64,000 bases of DNA from Multifurca ochricompacta (Eukaryota > Basidiomycota > Agaricomycetes > Russulales > Russulaceae). Shown piece after piece: positions 25,138 to 38,800 of the stretch. Numbering within the stretch: position 1 is the first letter of the stretch; every line of letters begins with the position of its first letter. The notes beneath the pieces were generated by a model. The model did no database searches, was not told the DNA's origin, and worked only from the letters and a program-made list of their open reading frames with translations. The stretch lies in NCBI GenBank assembly GCA_022496185.1, contig WTXG01000030.1:62001-126000 (forward strand), given 5' to 3'. A program made the translations under genes and the position numbers.

Positions 25138-26057
25138 GATAACTAATACTATAGGCATAGGTAAAGATAATTAAATACTCGCAGTACTCGCTTCAGTTAT
25201 GCAAAACCGAAGTGAACTGTACAGCAAAGTAAGCAGGAAAGTAAAACCCGACACAGTCCAATGATCCGGTCGTCATTGATCCGTTTGCCACTGATCCGCC
25301 TCCGACACCCTGGCTCGGGTTCCTCAAATCACGTGCCCTCTGAATCTCCGCCTGCCCTTTGACCTTCAACCTTCAACGAACGAGCGCACAGCGTCATGTA
25401 CGGCCATTTGGATTTCTGCTCCTTGTCTCCCCAGATTTACCTAGTTTTGATTCGTTGAGAATGTGTGTTACCATCTGTACGTCTCACCCGTACAGCACGG
25501 CGCAGGAGCCTCACCTTCTCGTTTCGGGATGACAGCCTGATGACCTTGCTGGCTGTGCTGTACCTTTCACAGTAGCCTCGTGCTACATTCATGAACCCAA
25601 AATTATGCTGTTGAAACTTCTCAAGGTTTGACCTTGTGTCCTGGCTCTCAGACGTGGCAGTGCCCTGAATAACAATTTCCCACAGTGAAATGTTGGCGAT
25701 TTTGCTGTGCAAGTATTGGTGGCCAGGAGCAAGTGAAGAGCACAGTGGGTCAAAGGAATACCATCCTATGAGTCTACAGTTACAGTCTTCTGCACAACTA
25801 CTTCCTGCGTTCTCTACTCTTCATTGTCGTTGATAATTATCTAGGCGCTGGGAATCTGGCTGTGTCTGCGCGTCTACCTTTCTGTATTCAGCATAAGTCC
25901 AGGTCACCTGAAGTTCCCCTGTGCAACTGCCTGTCTTTATGGCAGTGTACTGTTCTCGAGTGTATATATCCCCTCGCAAAGTCTGATGCCTTACTCGCTT
26001 CTCAACTACAGGCTTAACTATTTCCCTCACCACCGATCAACCATTCTTCGCTGGGTC
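25138..26057. other. Upstream region of the second receptor, no gene seen
   Basis: No supportable ORF. A short tandem-like run (tgatccg repeated near 25263-25295) is present. An in-frame ATG at 25986 lies upstream of the chosen receptor start but adds residues not shared with the paralog. Confidence 0.4.
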
Positions 26058-29000
26058 ATGTCCTCGACTCCGCATCAAACCACACCCTCTTCCCACTTCC
26101 AAGCGGTCTTCGAGGCCGCCTTAGTTGAGTATGCTAAGCAGACGGGGAAAGACCTTGCCACGCACCCTCTCTCAGCCAAGCTCAAAAACTGTGACTCTCC
26201 TGATGCCGTTCTCGCTGTGCTTCAAGAGCAAGCCCAGGCATTTGATCTATTTCGAAAGGGGGACTGGAAAGTACAGCTCATGAGACGACTGAAACAGACG
26301 GTCCATGTCGTTATTGCTCTCTCTACAGGTGGAATTTTGGGAGAGGGTATTGGCCTGGTGAGTCGCCCAACACTGATTTCTTCCATATAGTGCACCTAAT
26401 GTAAAATCTGCAGTGTTTCCCGCCCTCGAAAGCAATATTTGCTGGGATTGGAATCCTCCTTATTGTGCGTGCCTCGCGTCCTCCATCGGTGTCGTCGTGA
26501 TACTGACGTCTAATAGGCAGCTAAAGACGTCAGCGCGAGCTATGATGCACTGGTCGATCTCTTCGAGGTGCTTGAAAATTTTCTTAAACGACTCCGTGTG
26601 TACACCCAGATCCCATCTACGATGGAAGAAATAGCGGTGAAAATCACGATCGAGTTGCTCTCCATCCTCGCACTTGCGACGAAACAAATCAAGGAGGGTC
26701 GATTCAGTGAGTGGATCCTTGAAAGATATATTCGTCTCGGCTCAACATCACACAGAAAAATATGCGAAGAAGTTGCTAGGAGAGGACGACGTCGTTGCTG
26801 TGTTGCACAGGTTGGACAGACTGTCTATGGAAGAAAGCAGGATCACGGTAGCACAGACGATGGAGGTTGTCCACGGTTTGGTCAGCAACATGAGGGTTGT
26901 TATGGACGGCACGTGATACCTAGATATTGAGCTATTTGCACCGCACTGAACCTTATCTGGTTAGATGGGAAGGCAGTATCAGATGGAATCCGACGGGCTC
27001 TCGGTAGGTTTGGCTCGCAAGTGTAAATTGATGTATCCTGACGACTTGAGGTACAAGTTAATATGCAACACATGGCAACCGAAATAACCAAGTTAAAATG
27101 TCTATCCTTGGGCTGTTTCTCGTTATCTTTGAGCTAAATCTGCGCCAAAGGTGATCAACTCCAAAGGACGTTCGCAGTTGGCTGTCTCCTCCGGACCCCT
27201 CTACAAACCAAAACATTGCACTCGAGGCTCATCATAGTGGAACCGCAGCGTGGTTTATTCGAGGCAGAAGCTTTAGGGAATGGAAAATGACGGGTTCCTT
27301 GTTGTGGATCCATGGAAAGCGTGAGTATCTTTCCACATTCGTGTCTCCACTGCAAATCTGATTGGAATTTTTACAGCGGGGTCGGGGAAAAGCATCCTTT
27401 GGTATGTGATTCGTCGGGTATAAATCCTCCAGGGAATCTTATTTGCATCCCGGCTAGTTCCACAATTATCCAGGACATAGAAGGGATGCGCAAGGCCGGA
27501 TTGGCTGCCATGGCGTACTTCTACTTTGACTTTAGAGACCCCGAAAAGCAAAACCGCCGCAATTTTCTTTCTTCTCTTCTCGTCCAGCTCTGCGATCGGT
27601 CCGACCCTTTCTCTCGCATTATTTCCGATTCATATACTATGCACCGTCACGGCTCACAGCAACCCAGTGATGGCGCACTTATCCAGTGTCTGAAAGACAT
27701 ACTGAGGCTTCCAGGACAACCCCAAATTTATATAATAGCGGATGCGCTGGATGAATGTCCGAACAACTCTGGTCTACCATCCTCGCGTGAAAAGGTCCTC
27801 GGTCTTCTGAAGGGGCTTATTGATTTATGTCTTCCGAATTTACGTATATGCATTACCAGTCGTCCCGAGATCGACATCCGAAATGTTCTTGAGCCTGTGG
27901 CATCGCACCAGTTGTCTATTCATGAGAACGCGGACAAAAGCGAGACATCGTCGGCTACGTCAGTTCTGTCGTCTACTCTGACCCAAAGATGCGGAGGTGG
28001 AGAGATGAGGACAAGGAAACGGTCATAAACACGCTTTCGCAAAGATCTGATGGAATGTGAGACATCGCTATCATGATACCCGACGACGGCTGCTTACCCC
28101 ATAATACAGGTTTAGATGGGTTTTCTGTCAACTAGAGCGGCTGCGTTATTGTGTCCCAGCAAGTATCCAGCACATTCTGCGCGAGTTGCCCAGTACCCTG
28201 GATGAAACATACGAGCGTGTGCTGCAAAGCATCAGTGAGGACAACTGGAGATATGCCCATCGTCTCTTTCAATGCCTTGTCGTATCTGTTCGTCCTCTTG
28301 GCATAGAGGAACTCGCGGAGATTCTTGCAGTCCACTTCAAGGAGGGAGCACCCACCAAGTTAGTGATTAGTTGGCGCCCGGAGGACCCCGAAGAGGCCGT
28401 GCTATCCGCATGCTCTAGTTTGATTTCCATTGTGGGGGCAGATGGTTCCCGAGTTGTCCAGTTTTCCCACTTTTCGGTCAAGGAGTTCTTAACTTCGGAT
28501 CGCCTTGCCTCCTCGGGGAGGAACCTCTCCCGCTACTTGATCTCTCCAGAACCTGCGCACACCATTCTCTCCCAAGCCTGCCTCAGCGTATTGCTCCTAC
28601 TCGACGAAAGTATCGACAGAAATAAAATTAAGAGCTTCCCCTCGCCGACTACGCTGCTCGGCACTGGGTCCATCATTCCCAGTTCGGTGTTGTGTCGACA
28701 CTCGTACAGACGAAATTAAATTTCTGTTTGACCCTAATGGACCATACTTCGCGACTTGGGTTTGGATATATGACATGGATGAGTGGTGGAGGAAGCAGTT
28801 CATGATCCAGGAACGTCCATCACTGCCTGGTGCAGCCCTATATATTATGCTGCACTCTGTGGTTTCACCAGCCTGGTCGAATATCTTGTCGACATACATG
28901 GACAGGATGCCAATGCTAGGGCTGGTCGCTTCGCAACTCCATTGCATGCTGCGTTACACAAGGGTCACCTGGGGGTCTCACAGCTACTAATCGAGCTCGG

Positions 29001-32000
29001 TGCGGATCCGAACGCCAGGTGCCTTCAAAACCTAACTCCGTTACACATAGCATCACGGGACGGATATCCCGGCGTCGCGCGGTCGTTGATTGTGCACGGT
29101 GCAGGCGTATCCACACAAGACGGAGACTGTGAGACTCCTCTGCACCTGGCATCACGCAATGGCCATTTCGAAATGGTTCTTTTGTTACTTGAACATGGCG
29201 CAGACCTTGATGCCCGGGACAATAACGGCTTTTTTCCGTTGCACACGGCATCAGAAAGCGGATGTCTGGATGTCGTGCGACTATTACTCGAAGAGGGCGC
29301 CAATCCAAATGTACAAAAACATGACCTTGAAACTCCACTGCATCTAGCATCGAACAACAGACACCTTGACATTATTCGCTCATTACTCGAGCATGGCGCA
29401 GACCCGAATTCCCATGACAGCCATAACTCGACTCCGCTGCATGTAGCATCGCGACAGGGGCACAACGATATTGTACGATTATTACTCGAGCAGGGTGCAG
29501 ACCCCAACGCCCAAGATGGTGCCTGCTGGACTCCATTGCACTTGGCATTACTTAAAGGAGATCCAAGGGTTGCATGGTCGCTACTAAGCAGTGGTGCAGA
29601 TCCAAATTCCCGGGATAGCCAGAAGTCGACTCCGTTACATGTGGCATCACAAGGCGGACATTTAGATATCGTACGGTTGTTGCTAAACCACGGCGCAGAC
29701 GTGAATACACAAGACGAGGACCGACAGACACCACTGCACATGGCGCTGATTGAAGGTGAACTCGAAGTTTCACACTTGTTACTCGAACGTGGCGCCGACC
29801 CGAATGCCCGAGAGAGTCAAGACTCAACTCCACTACATATAGCGTCGCAAGTTGGACGCCCAAGCGTCGTGCGCCTGTTGCTGGAGCGGGGTGCAGATCC
29901 AAACGCGCAAAAGGGGGATCGCGAGACTCCCCTTCATCTTGCTTCTTCCAATGGGCATCTCGACGTGGTCCGTTTATTACTTTGGAGTGCTGCGAATGTA
30001 GATATCCGGGACAACAAGAACTGGACGCCGCTACATGGAGCATCTCGACGCGGACACCCAGAAATTGTGGAGCTATTACTCAATCATGGCGCCGACGTGA
30101 ATGCCAGGAAGGAGGATCTCTGGTCACCCCTGCACCTGGCGTCTCTCGGCGGAGAACCCAAAGTTGTACAGGTACTACTCCAGCACTCTGCAGACATAGA
30201 AGCCCGGGACGAAAAGAATTGGACTCCATTACATGTAGCGTCCCGGCACGGTCACCTCGGAGCTGTCCGATTATTACTCGAGCACGGCGCGAGTGTGGAT
30301 GTACTGGGAGCGGAGGACTGGTCTCCGCTGCATTTGGGAGCATTGAAGGGCAAACTCGAAATTGCTCGTTTGTTACTGGAGCATTCTGCAGACGTGGACG
30401 CTCGGGACAAAAGGGACCGGACACCGTTACACGTAGCGTCCCGACATGGACACCCGGACATCGTTCAGTTATTGCTTGATTATAGAGCAAACGTACGCGC
30501 GCAGAAGGATGATCACTGGACCGCCCTACACCTTGGGTCACTGAACGGAAATATGGAAGTCATCCATTTGCTGCTTGGGCACGGGGCGGACGTGAATGCC
30601 CGGGAGAAAAAGAACTGGACTCCATTGCATGTAGCATCCCGACACGGACATGTCGAAGCCATACGACTGCTGCTCCAGTTCGATGCAGATGTGAACGCGC
30701 AGAAAGACGATTACTGGACCCCATTGCATCTGGGATCTCTCAGTAGAAAGCCTGAGGTTATACGTTTTCTGCTCCTCCATATCGCGAATGTGGACTCCGA
30801 AGACAAAAGGGGATGGACTCCGCTACATGTGGCATCCCGACATGGTAACCCAGAGGCTGTACAGCTCTTGCTGGAGCGCGGTGCAAATGTTACCGCACGG
30901 AAGGAAGACCATTGGACTCCGTTGCACTTGGGATCTCTCAACGGGGAGCCCGCGGTCATTCGCTTGTTACTCGGTAATGCCGCAGATGTCAATGCCCAGG
31001 ACAACAAAAAATGGACTCCCTTGCATGTCGCATCCCGAAACGGGAACCCGGAGGTTGTACAATTATTACTCGAGGGCGGCGCTGATGCGAACGCAATGAG
31101 TGACGATAGCTGGACTCCATTACACCTAGCATCTCTCAACGGAGACCTCGCAGTTGCTCAATTATTAGTCGACAAGGCTGCAGCTGTAGATACTCCAGAT
31201 AACAGGGGCTGGACTCCATTGCATACAGCATCACGGCGCGGACATCTCAAGGTCGCGCGGTTGCTGCTCAAATATGGCGCAGATGCGAACGCTCGGAAGG
31301 ACGACCACTGGTCTCCATTGCATTTAGCGTCGCTCAACGGAGAAGTCGAGGTTGTACGCCTTCTCCTTGACCATGACGCTATTGTGGATGCCCGCGATGA
31401 CAAAAATTGGACTTCATTACACATAGCATCGCAGCACGGGCATGTCAATGTCATGCAATTGTTGCTCGAGCGCGGGATGGACGTGAACGCACAGACAGAG
31501 GATTTCTGGACTCCATTGCACATGGCGGCGTCCCTGACAGGAAACCTTGAAAGTGCGCGCTTTCTACTAAATCATGCCGCAGCTGTGGATGGCCGGGACA
31601 AACAAGGATGGACCCCGTTACATGTGGCATCAAGCCAAGGTCATCGTGAAGTCGTGCAGTTATTGCTTGAATACGGCGCGGATGTAGATGGAAAGAAGGA
31701 TGACCATGGGACACCGCTTCACCTAGGATCGAGCATCGGAGATCTTGAGCTTGCCCGGTTACTACTCGAGCACAGCGCGGAAGTTAACTCCCGGGACGTG
31801 AGGGGCTGGGCCCCATTGCATGTGGCATCCCGGAATGGTCACCTCAAAGTCGCGCGATTGCTGCTCGAGTGTAACGCAGACTCAAACGCATGTAAGGAAG
31901 ATCGCTGGAGTCCATTACACCTGAGCTCACTCATCGGAAATCTCGAGCTGTCCCGATTGCTACTCGAGTATGCCGCAAACCCGGATGCCCATGACGAAAA

Positions 32001-32467
32001 GAAATGGACTCCGCTGCACGTAGCTTCACAAGGTGGACACGTAAACGTTGTGCGCTTATTACTCCAGCATATCAAAGACGTAAACGCCCAGGAGGAGGGG
32101 GGCCAAACCCCACTGCATCTGGCATCGCACCGCGGACACCTCGAGATCACACAATTGTTGCTTGAGCACAAAGCAGATACGAATTTACGGAACAGCCTAG
32201 CTCAGACTCCAGTGCAGACTGCATTGGCGAGAGGACACCATCAAGTCGCACGGTTGCTGCTAGAACATGCTTTGAGATTGGAGAGCAGAGCAGAGGAAAA
32301 CAATGTCACTAGGAGGTACGCACTCATCTCTGTAAAAAAATTTGGTTTTGAGGCTCATAAGAACTTCAAAGCTAACATTTCGCACCCGGAACTTTTGGGA
32401 CTACAGACCCTTTTTTGTTGCTATCATATACAACTTGACGTACCGTTCCCTCCGCTATATGAAATGA
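26058..32467 (+). CDS. NOD-like receptor: Goodbye-NACHT with 35 ankyrin repeats; frame broken as read
   Basis: Paralog of the receptor at 3482-6983. Exons: 26058-26357, 26414-26464, 26517-26706, 26756-26908, 26965-27003, 27151-27320, 27377-27401, 27458-28056, 28110-32315, 32407-32467. Goodbye domain (TGKDLATHP, CFPPSKAIFAG, HRLDRLS), SPPDPS linker, NACHT with Walker A GKPGSGKS split over two exons, Walker B IIADALDE, STLDETYERVL, then 35 ankyrin repeats. Relative to the paralog, exons 6 and 8 are each one base short (170 vs 171, 599 vs 600). Three more one-base losses lie at about 28640, 28719 and 28790. Restoring five bases closes a 1,932-residue frame exactly. The exon-6 loss could instead be bypassed by splicing 27007 to 27178. 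The intron at 26909 reads as GC-AG. The final 61-nt exon is the least certain. Confidence 0.85.
28831..32301 (+). repeat. 35 tandem ankyrin repeats, alternating two-repeat unit
   Basis: Thirty-five units of 33 residues (two have 34) run without a break. From repeat 7 (29428) to repeat 33 (32103) two types alternate: type A reads TPLHVASRHGH and ends in a loop like NARKEDHW; type B reads TPLHLGSLNGE and ends like DARDKKNW. The genetic unit is therefore 198 nt. Within each type the residues are strikingly alike, showing expansion by duplication of a two-repeat block. The whole 3.47 kb is open although the upstream NACHT part is frame-broken as read. Confidence 0.9.
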
Positions 32468-33846
32468 GAAACATTGTGTGCACCTCTGGGATGGCCATTC
32501 CAAGGGTGCATTGTGTCCGCCAACAAGGTCCGTGCCTACCTACTGAGAAAATTAACAGGGATGGGGAAGCAAATTTTGTTTAACCGTAGTGTTGGACCTT
32601 TCGCGTGCGCTTTTCTTATTAATGGTCGCTATGCAGTAGAGAAGCGGAAGTTCAGATGGGAAGGTGGCCCGGCGTGAAAGAATAAGGCAACGAAGGGAAG
32701 GGGGGACTCCCTCGATAGCACTTCCGAGTAACCTCAGTGCGGCAAGTCAGCGCTGGGTTGGAGACCTGTCATCGTGTCCCTGGGACAAACTATGAAACTT
32801 TGGCGTTGGCGGCGCCTGAGGACACATGTAAAAGTAGCTGGGGCGTAAGCAGTGCAGATAAGAAAGCTGATCTCTCTGAAGGATAGCTGCATCAAATACT
32901 TTGCAGTGTCATGCCCAAAGCAAAAAAAAAACCTATTTTCCTGATGTACTGACGGATCATATTTCGGGGCTATCATAAATACCCCCATACCCATGGTTTC
33001 TTACTCGTATTAGGTTAATGTAGGTTATTGCAATCCGGCGGTGCGTCCATCATTCTCCATAGTCAACAATTTTCAAGCTGGTTTTTTCAACCATGGGCCT
33101 ATTACCGCGCCGCACACTATAGTCATTGCCCAGGGAGTCACCAACGACAACGATAAATCACAGTGCAATTTACCATATCCAACCTGATTGCGCATAAATT
33201 TTCGGTCCAAACATGACCTTGATTGACGCATAACGATGTACAATCGTGAGGCTGTGTGAGTCCGAGGCAGAGCCCAAGAGCAAGAACATGTGGGTGTACC
33301 AAGAATGGCGAACTGGGTATTGAAGTAAAGTAGATTCCAATGACCTCATGTACAAAGACAGGTATCTTGCCCATGTAAAACCAGCTTAGCCCTCACCTCT
33401 TTGTCTCGTTGCGTACCGCAGCCTTCGAGAGTATGAACTAACTGTCCTTAGCCCTTGTAAATTACCCTTTGTTTGCGTGCTACTTGATCTCGGAAGGATC
33501 CTCGGCACCAAATCGCCCAACGCTTAATGAATCAGTATGTTGCGAAACGCTAATGTGGTGCGTCAGAGCTCATGTAACAGGTGTTATGGTTGAATAGTTG
33601 TCTTCCTCATGCGGCATCAGGTCAGCGACGCTCAGGATACTTGTATGTTGCACCTGACACCTGGGATATGGGCACACGTGCGTCTACTTGGCTCTATCCA
33701 GAAGGCGAGCCGAAGCCCGCAGGAATCCCATCCACATCCCTTCAAGTCGTGGCCGGAGCCGGGGAACACTCAAACCCCACGCCGTGCAATAGCTAGTACA
33801 CATTATTCCCGAGTGGGTGGTACGTACAATGTGATCTAAATAATAT
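32468..33846. other. Intergenic, no gene seen
   Basis: About 1.4 kb between the receptor and the MSP1-like gene (tail to tail). No recognised ORF or RNA. Confidence 0.4.
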
Positions 33847-35569
33847 TTAATCCAATGGTTCTATGGGGTCATTATAATCCAGCTCAGAGTTAACAAGTGT
33901 TGAACCGCCATCTGGATCAATAAAATCCTCGATCGTCAGAGGACGGAGTATGATGCCCTGCACAATGCCACATGTCATCGAGTAGATAAACCGAGCGAGC
34001 AATGGACGTACTTCTTGACTGCGTGCCAGAAGCGCAACGTCGCCTTTGGCCTTGCGTACAAGCTCACGGACAGGCAACATCGCCGCATTTCGGCACAACT
34101 CCTTCAGGTCGGAACCCGATCTTCCCTTGGAACACTCGGCCAAGGCCCGCATAGGAAAATTAGGCGCAAGTGGTACGTCTTTGAGCATCTAGGGTAAATA
34201 TGAATTATTTACATTTACCATGACAGGAAGGAAAATAGCAGCAAAGCCAATTGAGGCCACGGCCCGAGGCAAGCTTCCCTGAGACGACTTACCAATGAGA
34301 GTATCTTCTCCCTCTGAGCGGCATCGGGTAAGGAAAGAGGGAATTGTTTGGGCATTCGCCTGAGGAAAGCTGTATCAATATCCCGTATCCTGTTCGTCGC
34401 GCCCAAGATTAATATTCGATCTGAGCCTGAAAGGAGTCCATCCCATAGACTGTGATGAATTTGAGATTCGAACCTTATGGCTGAAAGGTGTGGAAAAGGG
34501 TGTAGAAAATGGCGTACGTCATGAATTCTGCTTTCATCATTGCTGTAACCTCGTGGTCACCCTTGCTCCGTTCACGGAGGAATGAATCGATCTCATCTAT
34601 GAAGATAATACTAGGCTGCGTCTTCCGTGCGAGACTGAACAACCCAGCAACTAATTTGTTCGATTCCCCAAACCACTTGTTTGTTAAGACCGAGGCAGCG
34701 ATATTAATGAAAGTTGCGCCAGACTCTTTTGCGAGGGCTTTTGCAAGCATTGTTTTACCACACCCAGGTGGCCCATAAAGAAGGACACCTTTAGGTGCCG
34801 TTAAGAGGGTGGAGGATGAGCGAAAGAGACCGGGATATAGAAGCGGAATGATGACGGATTCTTGTAACGAAGATATAATATCTTCCAGACCACCAATATC
34901 TAGGGTACGAGCTGAAGCCGAGAACGCGCGAAAAGTGTTTGTTAAGAACGCACCTGAGAACTGAACATCGATATCATCCGGATGGATGACCTCGGACGCA
35001 ATTCGCTCTGTGGCCACATGTGAATAGCGGAAGCACAACACAAAGCAGGTACTCGCACTTTCGTATTCATTCAATTTCAGCTTCTCGTGTCCAAGCCTCT
35101 TCAGCGCCTCCATTGGTTTCTCCCCAACCTCTTTTGATACATCGTATCCATGCGAATTGATGAGCCACTGGAAACGTCATTACACTCAAATTACGATAGA
35201 GAGAAAGTTGGACTGACATGGACGGTGTACCATGCAGCAGCCTGTTCAATAGTTAACGGGCTCCCGACTTCTCATACACTTAAATAGCCACGCACCTGCG
35301 ATGCTATAAATATCGCCACTAGACGAAAATCGTAAGGAATCGACAGTCGTGATGACTTTCGGAGCTCACTCACCATCAAGATAACTTTTCTGGTGGTAGT
35401 AGAGATGGCCATTCTCACACAGATTTCTTACTAATCGATGAAGCCAGTATGTAGCTGTAATAGGAGCAGCCAAGAAAGAATCGGCGCTCTGCGGTTTTAA
35501 AGTTGGATGTTGAACGAACGGTGGACGGTGGCGGTGCGGTGACGATGGCGGAACGCAAGCAACTAGCAT
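33847..35569 (-). CDS. MSP1: Msp1/ATAD1-type AAA ATPase, membrane-anchored extractase
   Basis: Nine exons (35569-35374, 35318-35296, 35241-35218, 35167-35059, 35007-34954, 34911-34518, 34449-34293, 34188-34012, 33957-33847) give an exact 414-residue frame. A hydrophobic segment at about 66-83 ([17 protein letters not shown]) is followed by INSHGYD and the linker [19 protein letters not shown], as in ATAD1/Msp1. The AAA core has Walker A GPPGCGKT (182-189), pore-loop NKWFGES, Walker B IIFIDEID (about 237-244), GATNR sensor 1 and RRMP arginine finger. The C-terminal [13 protein letters not shown] is the lid. In yeast and animals this family pulls mislocalised tail-anchored proteins out of the mitochondrial outer membrane and peroxisomes. 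The roughly 65-residue N-terminal extension is longer than usual, so the start may be further downstream. One intron is only 42 nt. Confidence 0.93.
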
Positions 35570-35796
35570 GAAACCCTAACCCCAGACACCCCGCCACATA
35601 AATCGCTAACTGCATATTCACTTTATCACTAAAATACAAATAAAAAACAGGAAGTATTTATCCAACACAAGCTCAAATATGAAATTCCTACTTATACCAA
35701 GGCATTCTAGTGTGGAGAAAAAACAGAAAGATTTAGACAAAAAACACATCAAATCGATTTTATTCTTATTTTTAATTAATTAACCATCTGTCTTCT

Positions 35797-35824
35797 CACG
35801 TGACCATCTATAATCAATCACGTG
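35797..35824. promoter_or_regulatory. Two CACGTG E-box motifs upstream of MSP1-like gene
   Basis: CACGTG occurs at 35797-35802 and 35819-35824, about 230-255 bp upstream of the MSP1-like start; the second sits in the longer palindrome ATCACGTGAT. CACGTG is the core site of bHLH factors such as Cbf1 and Pho4. Occupancy is inference. Single copies also lie upstream of the thioredoxin reductase gene (about 42245) and at about 48330. Confidence 0.3.
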
Positions 35825-35829
35825 ATCAC

Positions 35830-38800
35830 CTGCCAAGAGCTTCCACTTCCACTCTTCTTCTTCTCATCGCCAATCTCACGGGAACTGATTAGATCTCATC
35901 TCCCGGCCTGGTATCTCAGATCAACCCTCTGCTTTAAGTGGAGAGTAAGAGGAGAGGGAGACAGGTACATGGACGCTAAGAGGGCCTGCAGAAATCCCCG
36001 GAGACTCACCCCCCCGAGAGACGGCTTGTTCCCGAGGTTGATACGCAGGAACACTGGGGGGATCGATCTCTCGGCGTGAATAACAGCGGCCCCTGCTGAC
36101 TCCAGACACGGGAAGGGCAACTTTCCATGGGAGCGAGCACGTAGGTGTGACTGTTGGACAGGAGCCTCCTCCGCCGATGATATCACTCTGCCTTACGGCA
36201 AAAAGCGAGATGAAGGAAGGTACCCATGGCAAACAGGAAGAGTACTGCACGCATCCGAGTTAGTGTAGGCGATGCCTCAGAAGATAACGGGTATACCTCC
36301 AGATCCTGCTAGCATCCACTTAATGACAGATGGAAACTGGACGGGGTCACTGTGCGTAGCCTCTATGGACACACTCATTTCACAAGAGGGTGGAAAGAAG
36401 GTAAGAGGTTGGACAGTGAACGAAGAGGTATGGATAGTTGTATGGTGAAGGTGTGTCCTTTAAATCAAACCGTACAACCGAGCTTCTAAGATAACCTGGA
36501 GGACCCCCAACCGCACATCACGAGGGACCAAAGACGAAGTGGAGATGGCAGTGTACGTGCGAACAGCCTCACGCTAACCGCGGCCTGGCATGGGACGCCG
36601 CCCAATCGTACTAATAAAGGAGGGCCTGGACTCAGAGTTGATTGGATTTTTTATTTTCGTACACATCACCAGCTCGGGAAGAGGCTTGCCAACTAATCGG
36701 GAACGCATACCCATAGTAGCCAGTGGTAGCTCCCTCTTCGATGAGTTATCAGGCACTTGGCAATAGCAACATCCACCACGGGAGGTGAATAGGGTAAGGG
36801 TAAGTTCCCATGTACAATGCTTCATCTTCTGCCGAATCCACTTCCTATGGTGAGACTTACTAAGCATGAGAGACAACAATTTCGTGAGCATCTCTGCGGT
36901 GCTGCAGATCAGCAGATCGTTGGGAGTAATGTTCCGGGTCTGTATGTCTGTAGAGTTAGCAGAGGTACGTGCTGCAGAACAATTAAGAAGGTTTCCGTCC
37001 GCGGCCATTCCAAGATCAGAGTCCCATACGTTATGCAATTAACATCAGCTCGGTTTGGGCGTCCAAGGTGTCCGCAGTAGGGTTTCATTAACTCTGAGTC
37101 GAGACCCGATTTTTCGGATCGCCCTTAATGGGACCCACGCCAGTAGTACAGCACCATCCAGCTCCGAGAACGCGAGACTGTAAGGCTGTGTGGAGAAAAG
37201 GAACCTCTAGTGTGTGATCACGGGGTGGGATTGAACAGTCCAATACAAAGACCACCAATCACAGCGTAGATCAGCTCTGCATGGGCTCTCTTTATTCAAT
37301 TTTAGATAACTGCCCGAGCTTTTTTTTCGTATCAAAGACTTAGCATTGAGGTGTAACAGGGTGACTGAAGTGCAGAGGGTCGAGGTAACAGCGAAGTTGG
37401 GTTCGACCCTAACCTCAATGTGTGCATACCAGCTGCCCTACCCATTCCGGACCATTCCGAGTAGTGTTGATTGCTGATCTGATCTCACACCAACGAAGGC
37501 AGACAACAGTTGCTCTGTCATCATGGATAATTGTATTTTGGCATCTTACGCCGGGTCCAGGCCGTCATATGCTAGTAACACATATAGATGAGGCTGCTTA
37601 ACAGAAGCGTGGTCGGTCTTTCAATTAAACACGAATCCAGGCAGCCCACCATCGAGCCCAATCAATGTTTATTATCATCCATCGATGGCTGGACATCCAG
37701 CCAATCATATCCCGCATGCTGAAGAGGCAATAACGAAGTCCAGGCCTATGTGTCCAGACCGAAACCGTGCAGACCGCATGTGCGCAGTTCCAGAATTGCC
37801 GCCGTTGTCGCCTCGACGGGCTTGCAACAGCATGCCCCCTCATATGTCCGGATTACCTGACAGCACCGGGAGTTCTGATCTTGGCTCAGTAGTATGAAGA
37901 GACACAGCCTATATGTACCTCACCGACCGACTCACGATTTTGATGGGCTCGACTTACCCTAGCCCACACTATCGAGGAAAAGTAAGATATCTGATTTCAG
38001 CAGATTGCTTAAGTTCCCCGCCAATCACGTATGTATTAGCATATCCTTGATTCGCGAGTCATTGGATGTCCGACGAGACGCGAACACGGTTTTTACTGTA
38101 AACTGAACAGGTAATTCTGCTTTCGTTTAATCCGTAACGACCAACCGTCCAACGTATAGCTGAATGCGCACCAACGGCCATAGCCCGAGAAAACCATATC
38201 AAACCAGTTGTAGAATCCTCCCCTCTCCTCCAGCCCTCTCTCTGTTTGCATGCACCACGCGGCCGACACGTGTTTCAGATATATACGTCCAAACGTCCAG
38301 ACGAAATATTGCAAGAAGACGCTATTGGGAATCCCTCGGTGTCTTTTTGGTTAGGGGCATATACATTGAGGACTAACCAAACAATTTCTCGCCAAACTCT
38401 AGGGCGTCCGTAACGATGGCGACCTGACAATGTTGTCCAAAGCTCGACCACCGTCGCCACGTAGCTATGGCAGTGTCAGAGGAAAGTCAGACACTCGTGG
38501 GTGACAAAGCATTTGCGAAGAGGGGGGCACCTATCTGCTGCGCGCGAAAGACAACACTCAACACAACTATTGTGAACAATCGCATGGGAGAATCAGACGC
38601 CCGCTGATGACAAGCCGCCAGAGTTTTTGGTAATTGTGTGTTGCAATATTACCTAGCCGGCGGCAGTGGCGCTATACATCCTACGTGGTCTGGGCTTGTC
38701 GGTTTGACTTCCTGGTGGGAGAGGTCCAGAACCCCGAGAAAGGGAATTATGCAAACTAGCCAATCAACCAACCACCAAACGGGAATGCCGACAAATTTAG

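Noticed and set aside
25986..26057. Upstream ATG at 25986 as the start of the second receptor
   Set aside because: The added 24 residues are not shared with the paralog, whereas MSS at 26058 aligns with MSS at 6983 and gives an identical 300-nt first exon.
28916..32171. Minus-strand open frames across the ankyrin array
   Set aside because: They repeat with the same 99/198-nt period as the sense repeats and have a Cys/Arg/Ser-rich antisense composition, so they are mirror images of the ankyrin codons.
36574..37038. 154-codon minus-strand open frame as a gene
   Set aside because: No motif, no signal peptide or hydrophobic pattern, low-quality codon use, and an overlapping open stretch on the other strand.
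37346..37418. 73-nt segment with a perfect 7-bp acceptor-like stem and a GGTTCGAC box, resembling a tRNA
   Set aside because: The T-arm cannot form a 5-bp stem with a 7-nt loop, and there is no D-arm (no GG in the expected place) and no anticodon stem. Probably chance or a decayed relic.
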